DNA of 64,000 bases, from positions 24,534,763 through 24,598,762 of the forward strand of contig JAPTYO010000007.1 of NCBI GenBank assembly GCA_036873135.1, in the 5' to 3' direction. The translations under genes were made by a program, and so were the position numbers. Shown piece by piece: positions 11,868-22,906 of this stretch (position 1 is its first letter; the number at the start of each line of letters is the position of its first letter). The notes below the pieces were generated by a model. That model did not search any database. It had not been told where the DNA came from and was given only the letters and a program-made list of their open reading frames with translations. This DNA comes from Clarkia xantiana subsp. parviflora. Taxonomy: Eukaryota; Streptophyta; Magnoliopsida; Myrtales; Onagraceae.

Positions 11868-12658
11868 TCCTTGTCTAAAAGATTGCATATTTTGCATTTT
11901 CGGCTAATTTATCATTTTAGCTAGAATGCTAAGACATTATTAGATTTCAGTAGAGGGAAATAAGTGTTTTTTATTATACAAATTTCAGTATGTATGATCA
12001 AACGGATCAGAAATCAAGTTGAGATAAGATCAAATTCATTTTGACTAATAACTTGTAATGGAATGTTAGATTTGAAGCATAGTTACATATCTGAACATTC
12101 AAAGCATAGCTCCATTACTTTGGTAGCTGACTGGCTGGCAGAGAAGCAGAAGCCGCCGCACAGAGACAAAAGCTGAGTTTGACGATAGCCAATAGGAAAT
12201 GGCAGCCGTACACGTGGGGCCCAACCAGACAACAATTGTCTCTACAACAAACCCATCTCCAATTATTAATTGTCGTCGTCTCGGGAAATGATGAATTACT
12301 TTTATACTGCCCAGTCCGCACCCAAAGTACCCCAACCGTAATTTTCCGTAAATTCAATTTGTGACAATATTTATTATTTAGATTTTTTTAATTTTATTAT
12401 TTTACTCAATCTTTTAGAAGAAAACAAAAATCGCCTGGTGTCGTATGCGACCATTAGAAGGATAGTTTCACTTTATTTAGTGATATGCTAAACATAAATA
12501 TATTTTTATTTTCGGGATGTAGTGGGATTTAAATTCAATATCTAATTAAGAAAATAAGTATTAAACTGTTACGACAGTTGATGCGATTTTTTAGGAAATT
12601 GACTAAAAGGCTACAATTAATTATGTCATCCACACAAACGATTATAATTATATGTCAA
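11868..12658. other. MTN 3' flank and spacer, no gene seen
   Basis: This begins with the MTN 3' UTR. Around 12110-12350 it includes a less AT-rich patch with a G-box-like ACACGTGG (about 12213) and short open frames on both strands without recognisable products. I cannot assign a function; it may be a promoter remnant. Confidence 0.6.
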
Positions 12659-12661
12659 TTA

Positions 12662-13078
12662 GAGCATTCATAGTGGTATTACGTAAATAATACGTAAACG
12701 TGAGTCCTACATGTTTATTTAAGTAAAACAACAAAAACTATCTATAGTGGTTTTACATAGCATTCCTTAAAGATGGGACCCACACGTAAATTTATGTTTT
12801 TACATAAAGCATTCATTAAATTTAAGTAATGCACTATGTATTACGTAACCAATTTTTTATTATAAATTAATTCATTTAATAATTAATGCTAATATCTTAT
12901 TGGTGGTTGTTGGAAAATTTAATAATAAAATATATTTAAGGAATATGTTTAAGTAATACGATTGCAGAGAAAATATTTTTTACGTGTGTCTTAAATTTAC
13001 GTATTACTTAAAGTGTACATAAATGTCTACGTGGCAACTTTAAAGAATACAGTTTAGGTAAAACCATTGTGGATGCTC
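12662..13078. mobile_element. PIF/Harbinger-type MITE with TTA target duplication
   Basis: The ends are inverted repeats: GAGCATTCATAGTGG on the left, and GAGCATCCACAATGG reading from the right on the other strand. TTA flanks both sides (12659-12661 and 13079-13081), the 3-bp duplication typical of Harbinger/Tourist elements. It is 417 bp, AT-rich and non-coding. The Tat retrotransposon starts only a few bases downstream. Confidence 0.85.
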
Positions 13079-13087
13079 TTAGGTTAC

Positions 13088-13735
13088 TGATGGGCCCCGG
13101 CGAAGGCCGTTAGGCCCCTTAACGATTAGCAAACGGCGATTAGGCCCGTTGGGCCAGGAGCTGGGCTGCTGGAAGGCTAAGGGCTCCGACTGAAGGAGGT
13201 CCCGACATTGAATGGCCCCGAGCAAGTATGGCTCCGATAGGGGAGAGCCCCGAAGACATCGGACCTGGACGTAGTCGGTCCCGATGTGGGAGTTGACACC
13301 ACTCCCCGACACCGAATCCTCAATGATGTAACTTGGGAGTCTCCGATAATGATCGAGACTCGCCAGTAAGAGCACAATCCCGGAAATCTCGCCACGATTA
13401 CAGTAGTGGTATAATGGGCGAGATATATGGGATACGAATAACTGTGCAAGATACGTGGCAAGATATACGGCGAGATACGTGGGATAGTGGATCACAATCC
13501 AACCGCCCAATCAGGTAACTGGGATAGCCTTTCCTCTATAAAAGGAGGGAAGTTATTCCAGATTAGGGTTACGCTTTATACATACACAAATATTGCTTGC
13601 TTGCTCTGTGGCCGCCGTACTTACGTTAATCATCGGAGAGGGATTCTGGGCCACTGCCCTCTATTCCCCTTCTGCAGGATTGCGAGGAGCTAAGGAATCC
13701 GTCACCGTAACCGGAGCTCCTGCCGTGATCCAACA
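13088..13735 (+). repeat. 5' LTR of Tat element 1
   Basis: A 648-bp LTR starting TGATGGGCCC and ending GATCCAACA. A promoter-like TATA (CTATAAAAGG, 13535-13544) sits about two thirds along. Upstream of it are repeated GATACGTGG blocks (13446-13482) carrying an ACGTGGC ABRE-like core. It reads the same as 23584-24231. Confidence 0.95.
13535..13544 (+). promoter_or_regulatory. TATA box of the Tat 5' LTR promoter
   Basis: CTATAAAAGG inside the LTR, preceded 55-90 bp upstream by two GATACGTGG motifs. Transcription from here would start about 250 bp before the gag-pol ATG. The same TATA is found in inverted form in element 2 (32721-32730). Confidence 0.75.
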
Positions 13736-13736
13736 T

Positions 13737-13752
13737 TGGCGCCGTCTGTGGG
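13737..13752 (+). other. Primer binding site of Tat element 1
   Basis: TGGCGCCGTCTGTGGG begins one base after the 5' LTR. TGG at this position is complementary to a tRNA CCA end; this sequence is typical of Tat-group elements. I do not assign the tRNA species with certainty. Confidence 0.8.
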
Positions 13753-13802
13753 AACGCAACAAAAAGCCAAAAAGTAAGTTTGCTTCCCTCTGATTTCATT
13801 CC

Positions 13803-16800
13803 ATGGCTGGCAACAGATCGCAACGTTCAGGCAAGCAAGTACCGGCCACCAGCAATCCCCCTGAGGATGTTGCCCAGCATCAGGATCTGGGAGATGAGGG
13901 TGACAGCACTCGCCGGAACGAAGCACCTTCCCAGAATCCGGAGCTAGCCAGGGTAGTGGCAGAGGCCATGCCCCTATTCATGGAGGCCATGGAGGCCCTC
14001 CTAGACCGAAGAGAAGCTGCTAGAAGGCAGGCAGATCTCCCGCCGCTCCCTCCGCGGCGAGACGCCCCCAGAAGGCAGGTGGACGACAACCTGCCGCCAC
14101 CCCCTCCGTTGAGGGAACAACCCATTCCCCCTCATCCAGCACCGGCGGAGAATTTTGTGGTCGATGGACCAGGGCCAGTACAACAAAGGACTATTCCCCT
14201 GAATGGTCCCCTCACTGCCGACCAGGTAGTAAAGATCGTGGGTATCTGCATGGGAGATCAGAAGCCCATGATGTCGGAATTGGGGAGTCAGGAGACCCAT
14301 CCTTTCGTTCCCAGGTTGATCCATACCTTGGCCCCTCCAGGCTTGGGTATCCCGAAGATAGACGAGTACGATGGGGTCGCGGACCCGGTTCGCCATGTGC
14401 AGAAGCACTTAACAGCGTGCATGGGCAGGACCCCTGATGAGGATGTTATCTGTGCGTTGTTCCCGAGCACCTTGGGAGAGAAGGCGATGACATGGTTTTA
14501 CAGTCTGCCCACCGGATGTATAACCTGTTGGAAGGACATGCATCAGCGATTCATCGCCCAGTACCAAGGGCGTCGACGGCTGCTGAAGAGTGTTCGGACC
14601 CTGCATGAGGTGGTTCAGAGGCCTGACGAATCGCTGGCCCAATACTACCAGCGTTACACTGCTGGTATGACCGAGCTAGATGAGGAGATATCGGAGGGCG
14701 AGGCCATCCGCACCTTCATAAAAAACCTCAATCCCCCCTACGGCTCCGACTTACTTCACAGTGTCGCAGCCAAAAAAGTCTGGAACATGGAGGCACTCCA
14801 GGCGAGAGTAAAACAGCAAATCGACGTCCAAGAGTCGAAAATCGCTGCCGGAGAATTGGCTCCTCCTAAGGGGCACGAAGGAAAGCAGTTGTTCAAACCA
14901 TTGGACAACCGACACAGGAAGGATGGCTCCGAGGGTAGTCGGAGTCGTGGACGCTCCGATCGGAGGGAGGATAGGCGTCCGACCAAGAGGGACAATCAGA
15001 GGGAGGAGTTTACCCCCCTCAACAGGCCTTTAAAAGCGGTCTTGGCGGTAATGGAGAAGCAAGGCCTCGCTCGTTTCCCCAAGAAGAAGGAGGGAGAAAA
15101 GTTGGGCTCCCGCACCGACCGTTACTGCCGATTCCATCGGGCCTCCGGTCACGACACTGACCAGTGTCGGGAGCTGAAGAAGGAAATAGAAAAGCTTATC
15201 CAGAGGGGTAAGCTGAAGGAGTTCGTGGGAGACTCGCGCTGCAAGCCCCGCTCACGATCTCGGTCAAGGTCCAAATCTCGATCGAGGTCCCCCAGGAAGA
15301 GGAGGTCCGACGCAGAGCCTTCGGAGGGCCCATCCGGGTCCAGACAGAAGAGGATTATTAATGTGATCCATGGAGGGTTCGCTGCAGGAGGAGACACATC
15401 GTCTTCTCGGGAGCGTTATGCCAACCAAGTGCCAGTCGCAGTGGTTCTGGGAAAGAGGTCACGGTCGTGGACCCCGAAGGAGAAGATGGAGATCACCTTC
15501 TCGGCGAAGGATCTAGAGGGAGTAGAGACCCCCCACGAGGATGCCCTAGTAGTAACACTGGATGTAGGAGGATTCGAAGTGAAGAGGATCCTCATTGATG
15601 GAGGAAGCTCCTCCGACATCCTCTTCTCCGACGCCCTGGAGCAGATGGGGAAGAAGAAGAAAGATTTGCGGGAGGTCAATTTTCCGATGGTAGGTTTTTG
15701 CGGCACAACCTCTTATCCATTGGGGGTTATTACGTTGCCTGTATGGTTCGGCAGTGGCTGGAAGATGGAGAAGAGAGATGTGGAGTTCGTGGTGGTCGAA
15801 TCCACAGGGACGTACAATGCGATCATTGGAAGAACCACTATCAACCCACTGATGGCAGTAGCCTCGACTGTCCATCAGAAACTGAAGTTCCCGACTGAGA
15901 ATGGGGTCGGCGAAGTGAAAGGCGACCAGGTGGCGTCGAGACGATGCTATGTCAACGCCACGAGAAGATCGAGGAAGGAGGCTATGTCGGTTCTCCAAAC
16001 AGACGCTGACCCTCGAGAAGAGTTTGGGCGTCCCGCCCCCATGGAGGACCTGAAAGAAGTCGAGATAGATGGACCCGAGAGGAGGGTAAAGATCGGATCC
16101 GCCCTATCCGAGGAAAGAGCTCAGGAGTTGATCGCCCTATTGAAAGAGTTCAAGGAGTTATTTGCCTGGTCTCCGAGCGATATGCCAGGAATCAGTCGGG
16201 ACGTGATCGAGCATGAACTGAACATCGACCCCACGGTCAAGCCGATCACACAGAAGAGACGCCCGATGGGAACAGACAAGAGGATTGCAATCCAGCAGGA
16301 GGTTGGCAGACTACTCGACGCTGGATTCATCAGGGAGATCCGATTCCAAACCTGGGTAGCCAACCCAGTACTAGTGAGGAAGAGCAACGGGAAGTGGCGA
16401 ATGTGTGTCGACTTCCGTGATTTAAACAAGGCCTGCCCGAAGGACTGTTATCCACTCCCTCGGATCGACCAACTGGTGGACGCTACATCGGGGCATGAGC
16501 TATTAAGCTTTATGGATGCTTATTCCGGTTATAACCAGATCAAGATGGCGAAAAAGGATGCCCCACATACCGCCTTTTACGCCGATAGTGAAGTCTTCCA
16601 ATATGACGTCATGCCTTTCGGCCTGGTGAATGCGGGGGCGACATACCAGAGAATGGTGAACAAGCTATTCGGGGACATGATTGGGAGTACCATGGAAGCC
16701 TATGTAGATGACATGCTAGTGAAGTCCCGACGAGCATCAGACCACGTGGGCAACTTGGCAATGGCCTTCGAGAGGATGAAGCTCCACCAGGTCCGCCTGA

Positions 16801-19358
16801 ATCCAGCCAAATGTGCTTTCGGAGTCCACTCCGGGAAGTTCCTAGGCTTCATGGTGAGCCAGAGGGGGATCGAGGTGAATCCCGAGAAACTAAGGGCGAT
16901 AGAAGAGATGCAGTCCCCGACCAACCATAGGGAGGTGCAAGTGTTGAACGGTCGGCTGGCTTCGATGAATCGCTTCTTATCCAAGGCCAGCGACCGGTCG
17001 ATGCCATTTTTCAATGTGTTAAGAGCCAACCGACAGTTCGAATGGACTACTGAATGTGAGGCGGCGTTCCAAGCACTCAAACAACATCTCCGCGACCTCC
17101 CACCACTTGCGAAGCCGGCTCCAGGCGAGCCACTCTATCTTTATTTGGCTATTTCTTCGTTTGCAATAAGCTCTGTTCTAGTTAAAGCTGTCGAGGGCAG
17201 TCAGATTCCTGTCTATTATGTAAGCAAGGCGTTTGCCAAGAGTGAAATGAATTATCCTCCGATTGAGAAGTACCTCTTTGCGTTGATTATTACCGCTCGA
17301 AAGTTACGGCCCTACTTCCATGCGCATGAAATTACGGTGCTAACTGACCAGCCATTGAAACACTTCTTGAACCGGCCCGACGCGTCGGGGAGACTAGTAA
17401 AGTGGGCCGTGGAACTTAGTGAGTTTCGAATTCATTTCGCTCCGAGAACAGCTATCAAAGGGCAGGCATTGGCCGACTTTATAGTTGAATCTACTATTCC
17501 CGATCCTGAAGCAACGGAAACAGTAGAGGGGGCAACCGGGAATACTGAAGAGACCCCGGCGGCAGGGCAGTCGGAACAGCCAAATAAAGAGAACACCTGG
17601 GAGTTGTACACGGATGGCTCCTCAAGCTCGGACGGATCGGGTGCGGGGTTCGTATTGACTCCGCCAGGCGGGGCGGAGCCACTTCGATATGCATTGGCCC
17701 TAACATTTAGAGCCACAAATAACGAAGCGGAATATGAGGCTCTCATAACGGGGCTGAAAATCGCAAAGGGTACCGGAATTAAACATTTGAAGGTGAAGTG
17801 TGATGCTAGCCTGATTGTAAATCAGGTTCGGGGGCAGTATGGAGCAAAGAATCCGGTCATGAAGAAATATCTTCAAGAAGCTAGGACCTTGAAGGAAAGC
17901 TTCAAAAGCTTTGATATCGAGGCGATTCCCAGGGAAGAGAATGTGGAGGCTGATGCCTTGAGCAAATATGCCTTGGGGGCACCTTTGGAAGAGAGTCGGA
18001 AGGTACACTTCTTGGAGAAGGTGATTCTATCGACCACCGATCCGTTGGAGGTGTGCGCTATCGGGACAGGGGCAGAGAAGGAATCCACTTGGATGACCCC
18101 GATAATTGTGTACTTAACGACGGGGGCACTTCCTGAAGATAAAGTGGCAGCGGAGCGACTGCGACGAATGTCAATTAATTACGCGATGGTGGACAACCAG
18201 TTATACAAAAAGGGTCTGCTTTCGACGCCCTTCTTGAAATGCGTGGCCGAACCCGATACGACTCGGATTCTGAGAGAATTGCATGAAGGAGTCGCAGCCT
18301 GTCACGAAGGCGCTCGATCTATCCTGAGGAAGGCGTTGAACTTGGGATATTATTGGCCTACGATGAATAAGGAAGCAACGGCGCTTGTTCGATCCTGTGA
18401 CGCGTGTCAAAGATATGCCTCGAATATCACAGCTCCCGCCGCTGATTTGATGCCCATCGGGAGTGCTTGGCCCTTCGCACAGTGGGGCATCGACCTGGTG
18501 GGACCCCTTCCGAAAGCAAAGAGCCAGTGCACACATCTGCTGGTCGCGATCGACTACTTCTCGAAGTGGATCGAGGCTAAGCCGCTAGCCAAAACAACAG
18601 CAGGACATATCATTAAGTTCCTTCAGACCCGAATTTTGTCGAGATATGGGGTGCCGAAGGTGATCATCAGTGACAATGGTCCTCCGTTTAATGGGGCCCA
18701 GTTGGAGAGGTTCCTAGACGAGTTCGGTATCGAGCATCGAACAGCATCCGTCCACCACGCTCAGACCAATGGGCAGGTAGAGGCGGCCAACAAAATCGTG
18801 ATGGAGGGCTTGAAGAAAAGGGTCTACGCTTTGGATGGAAAATGGCTGGACGAACTGGAGAACGTGTTGTGGGCGGTCCGAACGACACCCAAGCGGTCAA
18901 CAGGTGAAACCCCGTTCGCACTTGTTTACGGAACAGAGGCGGTCGCTCCCGTGGAAATCGCGGTGGCGTCCCATCGAACCAGCAGCTATGAGCCCTCGAC
19001 GAGTCCGGGAAGAGCCAGAATAGGACCTTTGACGAATGACGAAACAAGGCGCCTGGAGTTGTCCCTGCTAGAGGAAAAACGGCTGGAGGCCGACATAGCG
19101 CAAGCTCGGATGCGTTTGGCGACGGCCAGGTACTACAATCGGAAGGTCAAGTCGCGACAGTTCTACACAGGAGAACTGGTCCTACGACGGAACGAATTCG
19201 CCCTACAAGATCGGATCAACAAGATGTCCCCGAAATGGGAAGGGCCTTACAAGATCGTAGGCATGCCGGCCCCGAACGCTTACAAGTTAGAAGATCCCGA
19301 CGGCAAGGTTTTAAGAAACACCTTTAGCGGCGAACATCTGAAGAAGTGCCATGTTTGA
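13803..19358 (+). CDS. Tat gag-pol polyprotein (1851 aa)
   Basis: A single uninterrupted frame from the ATG at 13803. Approximate order: proline-rich N-terminus; retrotransposon Gag core near residue 220 (LGEKAMTWFYSLP); zinc knuckle variant C442-x2-H-x4-H-x4-C455; Arg-Ser-rich tract ~483-501; protease with D599-G-G-S-S; reverse transcriptase with Y967-V-D-D; a first RNase H whose leading catalytic Asp region reads YLAIS instead of a DAS-type motif; a second, archaea-like RNase H from ~1267 (LYTDGSSS, NEAEYEAL, VEADALSKYA); integrase with an H-H-C-C zinc region (~1494-1535) and the D1564, D1624, E1660 triad (35 residues between the last two); and a C-terminal tail ending EHLKKCHV. All catalytic motifs of RT, aRNH and IN look intact. 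Gag and pol share one frame, so the ratio must come from processing or other control. Confidence 0.95.
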   Translation: MAGNRSQRSGKQVPATSNPPEDVAQHQDLGDEGDSTRRNEAPSQNPELARVVAEAMPLFMEAMEALLDRREAARRQADLPPLPPRRDAPRRQVDDNLPPPPPLREQPIPPHPAPAENFVVDGPGPVQQRTIPLNGPLTADQVVKIVGICMGDQKPMMSELGSQETHPFVPRLIHTLAPPGLGIPKIDEYDGVADPVRHVQKHLTACMGRTPDEDVICALFPSTLGEKAMTWFYSLPTGCITCWKDMHQRFIAQYQGRRRLLKSVRTLHEVVQRPDESLAQYYQRYTAGMTELDEEISEGEAIRTFIKNLNPPYGSDLLHSVAAKKVWNMEALQARVKQQIDVQESKIAAGELAPPKGHEGKQLFKPLDNRHRKDGSEGSRSRGRSDRREDRRPTKRDNQREEFTPLNRPLKAVLAVMEKQGLARFPKKKEGEKLGSRTDRYCRFHRASGHDTDQCRELKKEIEKLIQRGKLKEFVGDSRCKPRSRSRSRSKSRSRSPRKRRSDAEPSEGPSGSRQKRIINVIHGGFAAGGDTSSSRERYANQVPVAVVLGKRSRSWTPKEKMEITFSAKDLEGVETPHEDALVVTLDVGGFEVKRILIDGGSSSDILFSDALEQMGKKKKDLREVNFPMVGFCGTTSYPLGVITLPVWFGSGWKMEKRDVEFVVVESTGTYNAIIGRTTINPLMAVASTVHQKLKFPTENGVGEVKGDQVASRRCYVNATRRSRKEAMSVLQTDADPREEFGRPAPMEDLKEVEIDGPERRVKIGSALSEERAQELIALLKEFKELFAWSPSDMPGISRDVIEHELNIDPTVKPITQKRRPMGTDKRIAIQQEVGRLLDAGFIREIRFQTWVANPVLVRKSNGKWRMCVDFRDLNKACPKDCYPLPRIDQLVDATSGHELLSFMDAYSGYNQIKMAKKDAPHTAFYADSEVFQYDVMPFGLVNAGATYQRMVNKLFGDMIGSTMEAYVDDMLVKSRRASDHVGNLAMAFERMKLHQVRLNPAKCAFGVHSGKFLGFMVSQRGIEVNPEKLRAIEEMQSPTNHREVQVLNGRLASMNRFLSKASDRSMPFFNVLRANRQFEWTTECEAAFQALKQHLRDLPPLAKPAPGEPLYLYLAISSFAISSVLVKAVEGSQIPVYYVSKAFAKSEMNYPPIEKYLFALIITARKLRPYFHAHEITVLTDQPLKHFLNRPDASGRLVKWAVELSEFRIHFAPRTAIKGQALADFIVESTIPDPEATETVEGATGNTEETPAAGQSEQPNKENTWELYTDGSSSSDGSGAGFVLTPPGGAEPLRYALALTFRATNNEAEYEALITGLKIAKGTGIKHLKVKCDASLIVNQVRGQYGAKNPVMKKYLQEARTLKESFKSFDIEAIPREENVEADALSKYALGAPLEESRKVHFLEKVILSTTDPLEVCAIGTGAEKESTWMTPIIVYLTTGALPEDKVAAERLRRMSINYAMVDNQLYKKGLLSTPFLKCVAEPDTTRILRELHEGVAACHEGARSILRKALNLGYYWPTMNKEATALVRSCDACQRYASNITAPAADLMPIGSAWPFAQWGIDLVGPLPKAKSQCTHLLVAIDYFSKWIEAKPLAKTTAGHIIKFLQTRILSRYGVPKVIISDNGPPFNGAQLERFLDEFGIEHRTASVHHAQTNGQVEAANKIVMEGLKKRVYALDGKWLDELENVLWAVRTTPKRSTGETPFALVYGTEAVAPVEIAVASHRTSSYEPSTSPGRARIGPLTNDETRRLELSLLEEKRLEADIAQARMRLATARYYNRKVKSRQFYTGELVLRRNEFALQDRINKMSPKWEGPYKIVGMPAPNAYKLEDPDGKVLRNTFSGEHLKKCHV

Positions 19359-19488
19359 CGAATAAGTCGCCCGTGGAGGCGCGAAGATGTAATTAAGTCG
19401 CCCTGAGTGGTGCATGCTATGTTAAAGACATCAATCAATAAAGAAGTTACTTCTGATCAAAGTATTCCTGAGTTGTTCTCGATACATT

Positions 19489-19938
19489 TAAAAAGCGTCA
19501 TTGGACGTCCGAAAATCCTTAAGTTTTTAAGGTCCGATTAAAAAGCGTCATTGGACGTCCGAAAATCCTTAAGTTTTTAAGGTCCGATTAAAAAGCGTCA
19601 TTGGACGTCCGAAAATCCTTAAGTTTTTAAGGTCCGATTAAAAAGCGTCATTGGACGTCCGAAAATCCTTAAGTTTTTAAGGTTCGATTAAAAAGCGTCA
19701 TTGGACGTCCGAAAATCCTTAAGTTTTTAAGGTCCGATTAAAAAGCGTCATTGGACGTCCGAAAATCCTTAAGTTTTTAAGGTCCGATTAAAAAGCGTCA
19801 TTGGACGTCCGAAAATCCTTAAGTTTTTAAGGTTCGATTAAAAAGCGTCATTGGACGTCCGAAAATCCTTAAGTTTTTAAGGTTCGATTAAAAAGCGTCG
19901 TTGGACGTCCGAAAGCCTTAAGGTCCTCAGGACCCGAT
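19489..19938. repeat. 50-bp tandem array, nine units, between convergent genes (element 1)
   Basis: The unit is 50 bp and repeats at exact spacing (GGACGTCC recurs every 50 bp from 19503 to 19903). Each unit contains two dyads: GGACGTCC, and CCTTAA-gtttt-TTAAGG. The array lies just past the gag-pol stop and just before the 3' end of the antisense gene. Tandem repeats in this hypervariable 3' region are known for Tat/Ogre elements. Confidence 0.95.
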
Positions 19939-20055
19939 AGAAGAGCCACGAAGAACATAATCGAAAAAGATAGTAATAAAAGGCTCGAAAGCCTAAGAGG
20001 TTCGATACAAAGGAGATAAATGAGGAAGGAGTATGAGGACTTAAGATCTAGCAAA

Positions 20056-22895
20056 TTAAACTCGGTCCTCGGGCGCTGAATCTTCAGAAGGCTTTGGAGG
20101 GGCAGGCTCGGAGGGATCGGTAGGAGGCTCGTCGGCGTCTTCGGAGGAGCTCTCCGACGGGAGGCTGAGGTACGTCTCTGCGGCTAGGCCGAGAGTCTTG
20201 GACTTCCTCAAGTCGATAGAGCCCCCGTAAGTTTCATTAAGCTCTTCGACAATATCAAGGATGGCATTCTGCAAATCCTCCTGACAATGTCTTGCCGCGT
20301 CTGCTTTGAAGTCCTCCGAGCTCCGATATTCTTCAAGGGCCCGGACCTTCGCGTTTGTTATTTGGGCGGGATAATCCGCCCTCGCCTCCTCTAGCTCCGC
20401 AATGGCCCTCTGCTTCTCAAGCTTCAGTCGCTCAGCAGTTTCTTGCAACGCTGCCTTATCAAAGGCAGCCTGGCTCCGATCCGCCAGGGCAGCTTGTTGC
20501 TCCCGCTTAAGCGAGCTCTCAAGACTTAGAATCTGCCTGTGTTGGGATTGAGCCTCTTGAGCAAGCTTGGCCCTGACTTCCTCGGCTCGCTGCCTTTCCT
20601 CCTCAGCCTGTCGCCTAACCTCTTCGACCCGCTCTTCGGCTCGCTGCCTTTCCTCCTCAGCCTGTCGCCTAAGCTCTTCGACCCGCTCTTCGGCTCGCTT
20701 TTTGCCCTCCTCCGCTCGAAGCCTCGACGCCTCGGAGGCAGCTAAGTCCTCCTGAAGCTTGGTCAAGCTCTCGAGGTTGGAGTTGGCCCGTTCTCGCTCC
20801 AAAGCCTCCCGAAGAGACAAGATGTAGCCAAAACAGCGATCCTGGTCCGCCATTTCCTGAGAGCAAGGTATAGCTTAATATTTAAAAAGTCGGAGTACTC
20901 CCAGATGAATAAAAACAAAGTGTACTTACCTCTATCCGACGGACGGCCATCGCCCGGATATCCGCCTCGATGTCCTCCCCTTCCAGAAAGAGAGGGCGCC
21001 TCAGTGAAGGCGGGACCGAGCCCGACACCAAGTGCAAGGCCAGGTTCCTCTCCTGACACCCCCGATATAGAGGAATCCCCCGAAGGGACTCCATTGGTCT
21101 CCAGCCCTGGTCCGAAGAAAAGGCTTGGTAGTAGTCTCCATCCAAGGGGAATGGAGGTACTACCAGGCGAACCCCTCCATCTCCTTCACTTACTTGGGCT
21201 TCAGGGGTCCCACCTCTAACTGGCGAAGATGGCGGAGCGGATGAAGATGGTGGCGTGACGGGAAGTGGAGACGTCTCCCTACCAGGTGACTTCGCAGGAG
21301 TCGACCTCGATTTTCCTTGGAGGGTCAGGTCTTCCTCCTCAGCACGATCATCGGAGGGGGAGTCCTCCAAGCTGGTCACCCGACCAAATTCACCACGGGC
21401 CTCTGTTGGGACATCTTCCACCACCGACTCCACTGCAGGCGCGGAGTCCGAGGCAGGTGCAGCAGGGGCGACGTCCGCGGGACCTGCAGCGGGGCGAATA
21501 AGTCGAGGAATTAATTTGATATCGGTATGCCAAATTAAACAACGCTCCATATATTTCTCTTTGCCGAAAAAGTCGTAACAACCCGCTTCGAGGACGTGTG
21601 GAATTTCCCCTCGAAGGATATTTTTGACATCCCTGACCCGTCCTTTCATGTCGGAGGCTTGAAGGTCTTGAGGTACCAACTCCCTATACCTTTTTATAGC
21701 ACGAAAAACTTCCTTACCTTCCTTTTCGGAGCGGACGTTGAAGGCGGTCTTGACCACATCCACATTAGTCCGCCCCTCGGAGGTGGGGGCAGATACGGAA
21801 GCCTCGGAGGTCTTCGCCTTCTTCCGAGAGGGTCCCGATTGGGCAGAAGCCTTCCGATGGGAGGGCTTCTTCTTGCGCTTCAGGGAATGGGAGGCATCGG
21901 TATCCTCCTGAAACAGACGGATGGTCAGCGATGTTCGAGGGGCTGTAAACAATGGAAACAAGAAATAATTAGAAGATTACCCAGAGAATTACATTGGAAA
22001 CACCATCATGAACTTTCCCCCCAGCCTTGGGATCAATCAGCATAATCCCAATTTCAATCTGCTGCTGATCAGTGACAGAAGTGGCCTCGAAGGGTTGGTA
22101 ACCCTCCTCCCAACGACGGGCCTGGATAAGCATCAGGGCCCTCTTGGTCTGCTCCGACCATGAACGGAAAGGCACGGGGGGATCAGCTTCCACGATGGTC
22201 CTCGGCCACTCGATGGGACCAGGCTGGATGAAGAAGTATTGCTCCTTCCAGTTAGCATTATCGTTCCCCTTATCGGAGATGACGGCCCGTTCCTTGCAAA
22301 TCTTCCAGGACACCTTCTTGTCCCAGCCCATCTCCCTATACTGCTCATCGGTCCCTTCGGGTTGGCGGGGGGAAAAGGAGCAGATTCCGTCCTTGTTGCA
22401 GGTCATCTTGTAAAGAACTCGCCAGAGCTCCAGGGAATAGCTCCAGTCCTCCTTATTGATATCACACCACACTTGGAAGGCAATCCATGTACGGATTGCA
22501 TGTGGAGAGAAGGTCGTGGGGTACGTCTTATAGTGGTTGCACAGCTCCACCCAACTTGGACAGAAAGGAAGTCGAATTCCTGCACGAATCTGCCCTGGGG
22601 AGATAAACACCTCGTCCCCTTTGGGGAGCGTAATCTGGGCCTCGCGAGAATTGAACTGCTCATAGGGGTAGCGGGCCCCGAAGGAGGATTCAAAGATGCC
22701 GCACTCCATACAGGCCCTATCGAAGCTAATAGGTGCAAGCGTGTTCTTGAGATACTTGAAGACGAAAGGTTGGCCAACAGTAGCAGATCCCTCGGCTGAA
22801 AATCGTCGAGGGAAGGAAGGAGGGGAAAATTGAAGCCTAAGAAAACCAAAGATGAAAGAGAAAAGAGCAATAAGGTGAAGAACCTTACCAGACAT
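20056..22895 (-). CDS. Antisense accessory gene of Tat element 1 (four exons, 866 aa)
   Basis: Transcribed opposite to gag-pol. Exons: 22889-22895 (ATGTCTG), 21981-22795, 20930-21907 and 20056-20856, total 2601 nt in frame with GT-AG introns. The N-terminal ~270 residues form a globular Trp/Cys-rich domain (FKYLKNTLAPISFDRAC, SPGQIRAGIRLPFCPSWVEL, WKEQYFFIQPGPIEWPRTI). It resembles the plant family catalogued as putative gypsy-type transposon (Transposase_28 style); this is from memory, not a search. A basic Lys-rich linker (KRKKKPSHRK) follows, then a RAIKRYRELVPQDLQ block, an Ala/Pro/Ser-rich acidic region, and a long charged coiled coil from about residue 600 rich in EERVEELRRQAEEERQRAEE. 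Intron 1 (93 bp) is itself open in frame. Function unknown; no catalytic motif is seen. Element 2 carries an orthologue with the same exon phases. Confidence 0.85.
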
Positions 22896-22906
22896 GGTGG
22901 TTGAAG

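Noticed and set aside
12099..12364. Frames on both strands near 12.1-12.4 kb
   Set aside because: No domain, no splice context and no partner exons; the G-box there is not enough to call a gene.
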